From Bacillota bacterium (GTDB lineage Bacteria > Bacillota > Clostridia > Christensenellales > SZUA-584): a DNA stretch of 18,877 nucleotides. The notes beneath the pieces were generated by a model that made no database searches, had not been told where the DNA came from, and was given only the letters and a program-made list of their open reading frames with translations. Location of the stretch: positions 1-18,877 of the forward strand of contig JAEWQS010000159.1 in the NCBI GenBank assembly GCA_023399095.1, in the 5' to 3' direction. Below are positions 8,205 to 14,205 of the stretch, one piece after another (position 1 is the stretch's first letter; each line of letters begins with the position of its first letter). The position numbers were made by a program, and so were the translations under genes.

Positions 8205-9137
8205 TTATATGATATATTGTTCCAAAGTATCTTTCAGCCGTTTTTGCAACTCAACTCGAATATAATCTGGCTCTATACAAGTTAACTTGTTTCCAAAACT
8301 CATTAGAATGCCATAACCATAATCATCTTCGATAAAATTAAAGTCTACAGTGAATTTGCCGTCTCCTACATCAGCAAGATCATCCATTGTACAGTAATCA
8401 AGCATTCTATCAATTGCAGAAGAATCAATTAATAACTTTGTCTTAACTGTTTTTTTGCTCATCCTATCTGTAAAGTCCGAAAACGGATGTGGCAATACAC
8501 GATGGTCAAATGTATATGCTTCGCTTTGTATGCTATACATTCTGCGAAGCTTAAACAATCTAAAATCGTGTTTAACGGTTGAATACCCCTGTAAATACCA
8601 TTCGCTGTCTTTAAAAACAAGACGGTGCGGTTCAATCCCATGCAGTTTCTCTTTTCCTCTGTGCCCGATATAGGAAAAAGATAACGTGTGTTTTTGTTCC
8701 ATTTCAGATTTTACTGTATTTAACACTTCGTTTGAATCTTTATTGCCTAGCCAAGAGGAAAGGTCAAACATCATTTGATTTTTTTTTATAGCTATATCAT
8801 CCGCTAGTTCCTCTGTTACAAAGCTTTTCAATTTTGCATGTGCGCTTGCAATTTTCTTGCCCGACAATGCACCTTGAACAATTTCAATGCCCATTAGCAT
8901 ACTACTGATGTCATCTGCTGTAAAAATGCCTTTTTCGATCTTATATTGCTCCACAATACCGATTCCTCCTCCGATACCGGAAGTGGTTACTATCGGAATT
9001 CCCGCAGCATTAATGGCTTCGATATCGCGATAAATCGTTCTAAGTGATACTTCAAACATTTCGGCAAGTTCTTTTCCGTTTATTTTTTTTCTCTGCAGAA
9101 GCAACATAACGATTGCAACCAGTCGTCCAAATTTCAT
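8205..9137 (-). CDS. HTH-11/WYL domain transcriptional regulator (YafY/DeoR-like)
   Basis: Ligand-sensing DNA-binding regulator, 310 residues. The N-terminal winged helix-turn-helix spans about 1-60 (RKKINGKELAEMFEVSLRTI, then YRDIEAINAAGIPI), followed by the glycine-rich wing GIGGGIG. A WYL domain covers about 140-215 (FSYIGHRGKEKLHGIEPHRL, then DSEWYLQGYS and FRLFKLRRM), and the C-terminal WCX-like extension follows. GGAGGAG lies 5 bases before the ATG. Base composition is AT-richer than the upstream genes. It diverges from pepE with only 93 bases between starts; the shared intergenic region contains a perfect inverted repeat over its own promoter, so it likely controls both genes. Its ligand is unknown. 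Confidence 0.9.
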   Translation of the reverse strand: MKFGRLVAIVMLLLQRKKINGKELAEMFEVSLRTIYRDIEAINAAGIPIVTTSGIGGGIGIVEQYKIEKGIFTADDISSMLMGIEIVQGALSGKKIASAHAKLKSFVTEELADDIAIKKNQMMFDLSSWLGNKDSNEVLNTVKSEMEQKHTLSFSYIGHRGKEKLHGIEPHRLVFKDSEWYLQGYSTVKHDFRLFKLRRMYSIQSEAYTFDHRVLPHPFSDFTDRMSKKTVKTKLLIDSSAIDRMLDYCTMDDLADVGDGKFTVDFNFIEDDYGYGILMSFGNKLTCIEPDYIRVELQKRLKDTLEQYII

Positions 9138-9155
9138 AGCAACTCCTCCAAAATT

Positions 9156-9201
9156 ATTTTAAGTAACTGACATACAGATGTCAACAATATGCGATTATAA
9201 T
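9156..9201. promoter_or_regulatory. Divergent promoter region with candidate WYL operator
   Basis: TGACAT-ACAG-ATGTCA at 9168-9183 is a perfect 6-base inverted repeat. On the minus strand TTGACA (9184-9179), 17 bases, then TAAAAT (9161-9156) form a near-consensus sigma-A promoter for the regulator; the inverted repeat lies across its -35 and spacer. On the plus strand TATAAT at 9196-9201 is the -10 of pepE, whose -35 position (about 9173-9178, TACAGA) is poor and overlaps the same repeat. This arrangement suits autorepression and regulated pepE expression. Binding itself is inference. Confidence 0.65.
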
Positions 9202-9230
9202 AGAATAGATCAAACTGGAGGACATCAGTA

Positions 9231-9845
9231 ATGAAAAAACTGTTTTTATCTTCATCGTTCAAGGATGTGGCAAAGCTGCTTCCGGGATTCGCATCCACCA
9301 ATTTAATAGGCAAGACTGTCACTTTTATTCCCACTGCTGCATTACATGAAAAAGTAAATTTCTATGTAAAGTCCGGCAGGAAATCACTGGAGAAAATGGG
9401 ACTTATAGTGGATGATCTGGACGTATCCACAGCAGCACATTCTGCTATATTAACAAAGCTGCAAAGCAACGATTATATTTACGTTTCGGGAGGCAATACT
9501 TTCTTTTTGCTTCAAGAACTTCGTAGAACTGGAGCTGATAAAATAATTATCGAGCAAATTGAATCAGGAAAACTATATATCGGAGAATCTGCCGGCTCAG
9601 TGATTCTATCTCCCGATATTGAATATGTAAAAGATATGGACGATTACAGGGCAGCAGCTGATTTAGATAGCTTTCAAGCGTTAAACATCATAAATTTTTA
9701 TCCATTACCTCACCAGAATTGCTTTCCATTTAAGAAAACAGTAGAAAAAATTATATCAAATTATAGTGATGCGTTGCCGCTAAAACCTATAACAAATTCT
9801 CAGGCAATACTAGTTGATGGCAACGATATAAAAACCAGTGAATGA
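9231..9845 (+). CDS. pepE: Peptidase E family protein (S51, class I glutamine amidotransferase-like fold)
   Basis: Dipeptidase-type serine hydrolase; 204 residues, similar to the short Gram-positive members. The nucleophile elbow GESAGS places Ser120 as catalytic, with SGGNTFFLLQEL (86-97) and FYPLPH (His161, probable catalytic histidine) as further family motifs. Family enzymes cleave N-terminal Asp-Xaa dipeptides; that specificity is not proven here. GGAGG lies about 10 bases before the ATG. The gene shares the AT-rich composition of the divergent WYL regulator, so the pair probably moved together. Confidence 0.9.
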   Translation: MKKLFLSSSFKDVAKLLPGFASTNLIGKTVTFIPTAALHEKVNFYVKSGRKSLEKMGLIVDDLDVSTAAHSAILTKLQSNDYIYVSGGNTFFLLQELRRTGADKIIIEQIESGKLYIGESAGSVILSPDIEYVKDMDDYRAAADLDSFQALNIINFYPLPHQNCFPFKKTVEKIISNYSDALPLKPITNSQAILVDGNDIKTSE

Positions 9846-9899
9846 TGATGATCAAAATTAAGTGAGTTTCCTATTATGTTCATAATGCAAACCCAGATA

Positions 9900-9941
9900 A
9901 TCGTTTCTCGTGTTGCGTTTCTGACCAAAACGAGAAATGAT
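9900..9941. repeat. Inverted repeat downstream of pepE
   Basis: A 12-base stem (9900-9911 with 9930-9941, one G.U pair) encloses an 18-base loop. No T-run follows, so it is not a standard terminator. It lies between the convergent pepE and rhodanese genes. The rest of the gap to 10037 shows nothing recognisable. Confidence 0.5.
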
Positions 9942-10037
9942 ATCCATTAAATTTGAGCCCCAAAAGGATTTTTTCGGACTTTTAATATAGTCATTATCCA
10001 TATAATTCAGCACTGCCAATCAGGTGTGCTGTTGTCC

Positions 10038-10337
10038 TTACGCCCAGCGGTGCATCGCGCCAAAATTGCGGACGTTCTGATACCCCATTATTGAGAGCAT
10101 CTTCGCGGCGCTTCGGCTGCGCATCCCGCTCAAGCAATAAACAATGATGTAAGCGTCTTTATTTGGCAGCTTCTTTTCCGCACGGGACGGGAGTGTGTCC
10201 AGCGGCAGCGATAATGCGCCGGGGATATGCCCTTGAGAAAACTCCTGCGGCGTTCTCACATCTACAAAAAACGCGCCGTCTGTCTCCATCAACGCCTTGG
10301 CGTTATTCGCATTAATGCGTTTGGGTCTTTTAATCAT
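10038..10337 (-). CDS. Single-domain rhodanese-like sulfurtransferase
   Basis: A 99-residue protein made of one rhodanese domain. Visible motifs are FFVDVRTPQEFSQGHIPGAL (24-42) and the active-site loop CLSGMRS with Cys68, the persulfide-carrying residue. It probably acts in the cytoplasm, since there is no signal peptide. GAGAGG lies 8 bases before the ATG. It converges with pepE and diverges from spoIIGA, without an operon partner. The sulfur acceptor cannot be inferred. Confidence 0.9.
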   Translation of the reverse strand: MIKRPKRINANNAKALMETDGAFFVDVRTPQEFSQGHIPGALSLPLDTLPSRAEKKLPNKDAYIIVYCLSGMRSRSAAKMLSIMGYQNVRNFGAMHRWA

Positions 10338-10546
10338 TTTGCATTCCTCTCAGCTTATGTTGTTGCAATGATTTTACACCGTTTAGGTGGCGAATTTCTG
10401 TGACTATATTACCGATGGACGATAACTAATGCCGTAACAATATACGGTGATGACAGGTTCGCTGCACGAGTACATTGATAGAGTCAGCTTGTCCCCTCGC
10501 GGTCTTTTTCAATATACGCCATATTATTTTTTTCACAGGGCGCAGT

Positions 10547-10580
10547 TCTACAATATATCAAGTGACAGTACCTATATAAT
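10547..10580 (+). promoter_or_regulatory. Candidate spoIIG-type promoter with long spacer
   Basis: TATAAT at 10575-10580 lies about 27 bases before the spoIIGA start. No good hexamer occurs 17 bases upstream, but TCTACA at 10547-10552 lies 22 bases upstream. The Bacillus subtilis spoIIG promoter is known for a 22-base spacer and Spo0A-dependent activation. I saw no convincing Spo0A box (TTGTCGAA); TTGTCCCC near 10488 is a weak match. The remainder of 10338-10546 shows nothing else. Confidence 0.35.
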
Positions 10581-10606
10581 ATGCCCATCAAAAGATAAAG
10601 GGTCTG

Positions 10607-11644
10607 GTGGGGTTGCAAAAGGTCTATATTGAGCTTGTTTTTCTCGACAATTTTATTGTCAATCTGCTCATCATTCTGCTTGCGTCCCGGCTCACAAAAA
10701 CGCCGGTGAAATGGGGCAGGTTCAGCATGGCGGCGGCTTTGGGCGGCATCTACGGGTGTTTTGCGGTCGGGTTTAGCGAATGGCTGGAGATGTTTACGGT
10801 TAAAGTTGCGGTCGGTTTCGCAATGTGTTTGCTTGCCTACTGGCGGCGCGGCGAACGCGGACTTTGGAAGAACGTATGCGCATTCTGGGCGTCGTCGTTC
10901 GTGCTGGCCGGCGCGATATATGCGTGTATGATCAGCTTCGGAGAGCCTGCTTCGATAGGCGGAGCAGTGGTCGTACGTCCGCCTGTGCGCTATATACTTT
11001 TGGGGCTGTTTGTGGGTGCTGCGCTGACGGATCTGCTGGCCAGAGTCAGGCGCCGCGTTCTAAAGCGTGAAAGCCGGACGGTGATGCTGACGCTAGCGCT
11101 TGCGGAAAGGCAAACCACGGTTAAAGCGTTCGTCGATTCGGGCAATATGGTACGCGACCCGCTGTCCAAGCACAGCGTCATTTTTTTAAGCCATGCGGCT
11201 GCGCGAGAGCTGCTTGATAACAAGCTCTATGCTCTGACATCGGGGCAAATCTCCACGCCGACAGACCGCCTGCGCATCATACCATGTGCGACCGCGGCGG
11301 GACAGGGCGTTTTCTATGGGATCGAGCTCGACAATGCAGCGCTTCATGGCTTACCGCAGGGAAAACGCGCCGTTGTGTGCATCTCAAAACGACCGTTGCC
11401 AAGCGGTTTCGGCGCTATCGTGGGCACTGAGCTTTTGGATGAACTTAAGAAAGGAGCGAATAATGAGGAGGCTTTGGGTACAAAAACTGATCGCCTGGGT
11501 GATGCTGCGGCTGGGGTTGGCTGCGAGGGCGGACTACATCAACGGGAGCGAGGCACTTCCGCCGCCGCTGACACGTCAGGAGGAGACGACGTTTTTAACG
11601 CTGCTGGGGGAGGGGGACAAATCGGTCAGACGCGTACTCATTGA
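10607..11644 (+). CDS. spoIIGA: SpoIIGA, pro-sigma-E processing aspartic peptidase
   Basis: Membrane-embedded protease that activates pro-sigma-E in the mother cell. The N-terminal half has about five hydrophobic helices (roughly 10-27, 40-60, 65-80, 90-112, 127-147). The C-terminal domain carries the catalytic VDSGN motif with Asp177, matching the position of Asp183 in Bacillus subtilis, and PSGFGAIVGTELL near 265-277, where the usual domain ends. The start is GTG with AAAGGG 4 bases upstream. The frame does not stop before sigE: it continues 182 bases inside it, giving 345 residues. The last 60 or so residues are glycine/alanine-rich and look like an out-of-frame reading of sigE rather than a family domain. 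Confidence 0.9.
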   Translation: MGLQKVYIELVFLDNFIVNLLIILLASRLTKTPVKWGRFSMAAALGGIYGCFAVGFSEWLEMFTVKVAVGFAMCLLAYWRRGERGLWKNVCAFWASSFVLAGAIYACMISFGEPASIGGAVVVRPPVRYILLGLFVGAALTDLLARVRRRVLKRESRTVMLTLALAERQTTVKAFVDSGNMVRDPLSKHSVIFLSHAAARELLDNKLYALTSGQISTPTDRLRIIPCATAAGQGVFYGIELDNAALHGLPQGKRAVVCISKRPLPSGFGAIVGTELLDELKKGANNEEALGTKTDRLGDAAAGVGCEGGLHQRERGTSAAADTSGGDDVFNAAGGGGQIGQTRTH

Positions 11645-12173
11645 ACGCAACCTGCGCCTTGTGGTATACATCGCGCGCAAGTTTGAAAATACCGGCATCG
11701 GCATTGAAGACCTTGTGTCCATCGGCACAATCGGGCTCATCAAGGCTGTGAACACTTTTGACGTGGATAAGAACATCAAGCTCGCGACCTACGCCTCGCG
11801 CTGCATCGAAAACGAGATACTCATGTATCTTCGACGCAACGCCAAGCTGCGCTATGAGGTGTCGTTCGATGAGCCGCTCAATGTGGATTGGGACGGCAAC
11901 GAGCTGCTGCTATCAGACATCCTCGGGACCGAGCCAGACGTGGTTTATACGGAAATCGAGGATAGCGTCGAAAAGGACCTGATGCAGTCGTGTATAGAAA
12001 AGCTCTGCGCGCGCGAGAAGATGATAATGGAAATGCGCTTTGGCCTTAATGGGCAGAAAGAGCAGACACAAAAGCAGGTGGCGGATTGTCTCGGCATTTC
12101 GCAGTCTTACATCTCGCGACTGGAGAAAAGAATCATCAAGCAGCTGCGTACAGAAATCAGCAAAATCGTGTAA
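11463..12173 (+). CDS. sigE: Pro-sigma-E, early mother-cell sporulation sigma factor
   Basis: Sigma factor for early mother-cell genes; 236 residues, close to the 239 of Bacillus subtilis. The first 25 or so residues (MRRLWVQKLIAWVMLRLGLA) are the hydrophobic/amphipathic pro-sequence removed by SpoIIGA, followed by NGSEALPPPLTRQEE. Region 2 includes IERNLRLVVYIARKFENTG, SIGTIGLIKAVNTF and LATYASRCIENEILMYLRR; region 4.2 includes QVADCLGISQSYISRLEKR. The ATG at 11463 was chosen because AAAGGAG lies 6 bases upstream and it restores the pro-sequence; an in-frame ATG at 11286 lies inside the spoIIGA catalytic domain. It overlaps spoIIGA out of frame by 182 bases. No sigG follows, unlike in Bacillus. 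Confidence 0.96.
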   Translation: MRRLWVQKLIAWVMLRLGLAARADYINGSEALPPPLTRQEETTFLTLLGEGDKSVRRVLIERNLRLVVYIARKFENTGIGIEDLVSIGTIGLIKAVNTFDVDKNIKLATYASRCIENEILMYLRRNAKLRYEVSFDEPLNVDWDGNELLLSDILGTEPDVVYTEIEDSVEKDLMQSCIEKLCAREKMIMEMRFGLNGQKEQTQKQVADCLGISQSYISRLEKRIIKQLRTEISKIV

Positions 12174-12205
12174 CCCTGGCATTTATGCCGTCAATATAGA
12201 TGAAG

Positions 12206-12229
12206 ACCCTGCCTGCGGGCGGGGTTTTT
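12206..12229 (+). terminator. Intrinsic terminator after sigE
   Basis: ACCCTGCC (12206-12213) pairs with GGCGGGGT (12218-12225) around a TGCG loop, followed by TTTTT. It ends the spoIIGA-sigE unit. Confidence 0.9.
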
Positions 12230-12232
12230 AAT

Positions 12233-12260
12233 TTGCATTATCACAAAAAGAGGGTATACT
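12233..12260 (+). promoter_or_regulatory. Sigma-A-type promoter of the nitroreductase gene
   Basis: TTGCAT (12233-12238), a 16-base spacer, and TATACT (12255-12260) lie just after the sigE terminator and 36 bases before the nitroreductase start. This supports separate transcription. Confidence 0.6.
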
Positions 12261-12296
12261 TTTTATCAAAGGCTGGGAATTAACGGAGGAGATATT

Positions 12297-12902
12297 ATGC
12301 AGAAAAGCTTTTGGGACGCCGTGAAAGGGCGGCGCAGCATATATGGGCTCAGCGATGAGAAAATCGTCTCGAACGAGCGCATCACAGAGATTGTAAGAGA
12401 CGCCGTGAAGCATGTGCCGTCACCGTACAACTCGCAGAGCACACGCGCGGTTGTGCTGTTTGACAGCGCGAACAAGAGGTTCTGGCAGATGACGCTGGAC
12501 GAACTTAAGAAGGTGACCAAGCCGGAGCGCTTTGCCGACACGCAGAATAAGGTGAATGGCTCGTTTGCGTCGGGCTACGGCACGGTGCTGTACTTCATCG
12601 ATAAAAGCGCGGTGGATGCACTTGCGGCGCAATTTCCGCTATATGCGGAAAACTTTGTGCTGTGGTCTCAGCATTCGAGTGCGATGCACCAGTTTGTGAT
12701 ATGGACGGCGCTGGAAGCTGAGGGGCTGGGCGCGTCTTTGCAGCATTACAGCCCGCTCGTGGACGACGCGGTTCGCGCCGCGTGGGATGTGCCCAAGCAA
12801 TGGAAGATGGTGGCGCAGATGCCTTTTGGCAAGCCGATAATGCCGGCCGGAGACAAGGAATTTGACAGCCTTGATGAGCGGGTTTTGATATTCGAATCAT
12901 AA
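12297..12902 (+). CDS. Nitroreductase family protein (YhbE/Frm2-like)
   Basis: FMN-dependent oxidoreductase fold, 201 residues, single domain. The N-terminus shows the nitroreductase signature FWDAVKGRRSIYGLSDEKI, with RRS binding the FMN phosphate, then VPSPYNSQSTRAVVL. Central SQHSSAMHQFVIWTALEAEG and the C-terminal GASLQHYSPLVDD with MPFGKPIMPAGDKEF match the subgroup related to yeast Frm2/Hbn1. The true electron acceptor is unknown. GGAGGAG lies 6 bases before the ATG. It is flanked by its own promoter and terminator, so it is monocistronic and only a neighbour of the sporulation genes. Confidence 0.88.
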   Translation: MQKSFWDAVKGRRSIYGLSDEKIVSNERITEIVRDAVKHVPSPYNSQSTRAVVLFDSANKRFWQMTLDELKKVTKPERFADTQNKVNGSFASGYGTVLYFIDKSAVDALAAQFPLYAENFVLWSQHSSAMHQFVIWTALEAEGLGASLQHYSPLVDDAVRAAWDVPKQWKMVAQMPFGKPIMPAGDKEFDSLDERVLIFES

Positions 12903-12934
12903 CTAAAAGCGGCTTGCGAGCCGCTTTTAGTTTG
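12902..12934. terminator. Intrinsic terminator after the nitroreductase gene
   Basis: A perfect 13-base stem (12902-12914 with 12919-12931) around TGCG, with A- and T-runs inside the stem ends, so it may work in both directions. Repeat copy A begins at its 3' edge. Confidence 0.85.
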
Positions 12935-13058
12935 TCGAAAAACCTACAGTTTTCCGCCAGTTTACCGGCTTTACTTGTTCCTCGCAAACTCGAAACTACG
13001 CAAACCCGCAAGGTGTGAGCTGCGCGGGCAGAGCCCGTCTTGCCCACGAATTATATTA
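12931..13058. repeat. Dispersed intergenic repeat, copy A
   Basis: About 128 bases matching 13797-13913 at roughly 80% by eye, from TTGTCGAAA through CCGCCAGTTTACCGG, CTTGTTCCTCGCA, AGGTGTG and GCTGCGCGGGC to CCCGTCTTGCCCACGAAT. It contains a short hairpin CGGGC-AGA-GCCCG (13025-13037). Both copies directly follow a gene's terminator. Reading either strand as protein is not supported, because the two copies differ by compensating one-base indels. Family unknown to me. Confidence 0.75.
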
Positions 13059-13080
13059 CAAGACTTTTTTGGCAGTCTCC

Positions 13081-13105
13081 AGCGGCCATTGTGCCGCTTT
13101 TTTTA
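13081..13105 (+). terminator. Orphan intrinsic terminator downstream of repeat copy A
   Basis: AGCGGC (13081-13086), a 6-base loop, GCCGCT (13093-13098), then a run of seven T. No coding gene on the plus strand ends here; the nitroreductase already has its own terminator at 12902. It may end a small RNA covering the repeat. From here to the Hsp20 promoter nothing else is visible. Confidence 0.65.
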
Positions 13106-13186
13106 CTAATGAAATAGGCCGAATAAACAGTGCGCGAACCGTCTCAAACTCTCATAAAATAAATTGTAAATAAATTTTGACTTACC

Positions 13187-13256
13187 TTGACTAAAGCAAA
13201 ATATAGTGGTATAAAATAGACATAGGCAATTAGCACTCGTGGGGCGAGAGTGCTAA
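13187..13256 (+). promoter_or_regulatory. Hsp20 promoter with CIRCE operator
   Basis: TTGACT (13187-13192), a 17-base spacer and TATAAA (13210-13215) form a sigma-A-type promoter. Starting 15 bases after it is a perfect CIRCE element, TTAGCACTC-N9-GAGTGCTAA, at 13230-13256. CIRCE is the binding site of the heat-shock repressor HrcA, so this gene should be derepressed on heat shock. hrcA itself is not in the window. Confidence 0.92.
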
Positions 13257-13302
13257 AAACAAAAAATATGCTATGCAAATCAAGGAAAAGGAGTTGATTA
13301 TT

Positions 13303-13746
13303 ATGGCAAATTTGATACCGACGAGCCGGAGGAACCGGAGCATCGCGCCCACAGGCTTTGAAGACTTTTACAACATGCTGGACGATTTCTTTACCGACCC
13401 ATGGCTGACGGGACGGCGTACACCCGAGGCGTTTAAGATGGACGTACAGCAGACGGATAACGAGTACACAATTGAAGCGGAGCTGCCCGGCGTGAACAAA
13501 GACGATGTCAGCCTTGAGATGAACGACGGCACGCTGAGAATCTCGGTGAACCGCGAAGAGAGCAAGAACGAGGAAGGCAAAAACTACATTCATCGCGAAC
13601 GGCGTTACGCCTCGATGAGCCGCGCGGTTTACCTCGCGGACGCGGAGGCGGACGGCATATCGGCCAAGCTGGACGGCGGCATCTTAAGGGTCAGCGTACC
13701 GCGCCAGAAAAACACCGACAACACACGCCGCATCGAGATACAATAA
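13303..13746 (+). CDS. Small heat-shock protein, Hsp20/alpha-crystallin family
   Basis: ATP-independent holdase chaperone; 147 residues. A variable N-terminal arm (1-43) is followed by the alpha-crystallin domain (about 44-135): FKMDVQQTDNEYTIEAELPG and GILRVSVPR are the family landmarks. The C-terminus RRIEIQ contains the I-x-I motif used for oligomer assembly. The start was set at 13303 because AAGGAG lies 9 bases upstream; an in-frame ATG at 13273 has none and would fall close to the operator. Controlled by a perfect CIRCE site, and followed by its own terminator. Confidence 0.95.
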   Translation: MANLIPTSRRNRSIAPTGFEDFYNMLDDFFTDPWLTGRRTPEAFKMDVQQTDNEYTIEAELPGVNKDDVSLEMNDGTLRISVNREESKNEEGKNYIHRERRYASMSRAVYLADAEADGISAKLDGGILRVSVPRQKNTDNTRRIEIQ

Positions 13747-13762
13747 AATGCATATAAGAGAC

Positions 13763-13794
13763 AAAGCGCACTGACAGCCCCGCAGTGCGCTTTT
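13763..13794 (+). terminator. Intrinsic terminator after Hsp20
   Basis: GCGCACTG (13766-13773) pairs with CAGTGCGC (13783-13790), flanked by AAA and TTTT. Copy B of the dispersed repeat begins immediately after. Confidence 0.85.
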
Positions 13795-13796
13795 AG

Positions 13797-13913
13797 CTTG
13801 TCGAAATTCCGCCAGTTTACCGGTTTTGCTTGTTCCTCGCAGACTCGAAGCTGGCAAAACCGAAAGGTGTGGGCTGCGCGGGCAAAAGCCCGTCTTGCCC
13901 ACGAATCACATTA
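13797..13913. repeat. Dispersed intergenic repeat, copy B
   Basis: About 117 bases homologous to copy A at 12931. It keeps the hairpin as CGGGC-AAAA-GCCCG (13879-13892) with a changed loop. Relative to A it lacks a short stretch near its start, has one base fewer near 13852 and one more in the hairpin loop. It too follows a terminator directly. From 13914 to 14039 no gene is convincing; an open frame there has no ribosome-binding site. Confidence 0.75.
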
Positions 13914-14039
13914 AAACCTTTTGTACTGGTTGAGCGCACTGAAAGTCCCATAGTTTTTGAAATCGTTTATTTTGCTGTGGAGAGAGACAGCTTTAGCGTT
14001 TATAAAGAAGATACAATGGGGTCACGAAAACAACGAAAA

Positions 14040-14108
14040 CTGTCATTCTGAGTGAGTTTTACGAAAGCAGAATCTTGAAAAAGCCGATCCACTTCGCTGT
14101 CATACCCG
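14040..14108. repeat. Degenerate TGTCATTCTGAG-type intergenic repeat
   Basis: TGTCATTCTGAG at 14041-14052 and GCAGAATCTTG at 14067-14077 form an inverted pair (ATTCTG / CAGAAT), followed by CCACTTCGCTGTCATACC. I recall similar TCATTCTGAGCGAAG...GAATCT sequences as scattered intergenic repeats in gut bacteria; this copy is eroded. Confidence 0.5.
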
Positions 14109-14145
14109 TTTACACTATGATTCGTGCATGTGCGTTACACAGCGA

Positions 14146-14175
14146 TTGTATGAATATCGAGTCATATGCTATAAT
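14146..14175 (+). promoter_or_regulatory. Promoter of the first PFYG membrane protein gene
   Basis: TTGTAT (14146-14151), an 18-base spacer and TATAAT (14170-14175). The expected transcription start near 14182 rules out translation starts upstream of it, and so favours 14206 or 14224 for the following gene. Confidence 0.55.
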
Positions 14176-14205
14176 ATGGACAGAAATGCACGATGTAAAA
14201 AAAAT

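Noticed and set aside
11286..11462. Upstream in-frame ATG that would lengthen sigE by 59 residues
   Set aside because: It lies inside the spoIIGA catalytic domain in another frame, has no ribosome-binding site, and 11463 restores the known pro-sequence.
12595..13047. Minus-strand open frame through repeat A, starting MGKTGSARAAHT
   Set aside because: It runs antisense through the nitroreductase gene, and the repeat's two copies differ by frame-shifting indels; not a protein.
13684..13902. Minus-strand open frame through repeat B, starting MGKTGFCPRSPH
   Set aside because: Antisense to the end of hsp20 and its terminator; the shared peptide pieces come from nucleotide repeat homology.
12931..13913. 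CRISPR array or integron-type repeats
   Set aside because: Only two diverged copies 740 bases apart, with a gene between them and no regular spacers; no cas genes or integrase.
13830..14051. 73-residue open frame covering repeat B and the following gap
   Set aside because: Starts within the repeat, lacks a ribosome-binding site and has no recognisable family.
14128..14205. Extended N-terminus for the PFYG membrane protein
   Set aside because: It would start upstream of the TTGTAT/TATAAT promoter, and the extra residues have no counterpart in the paralogue.
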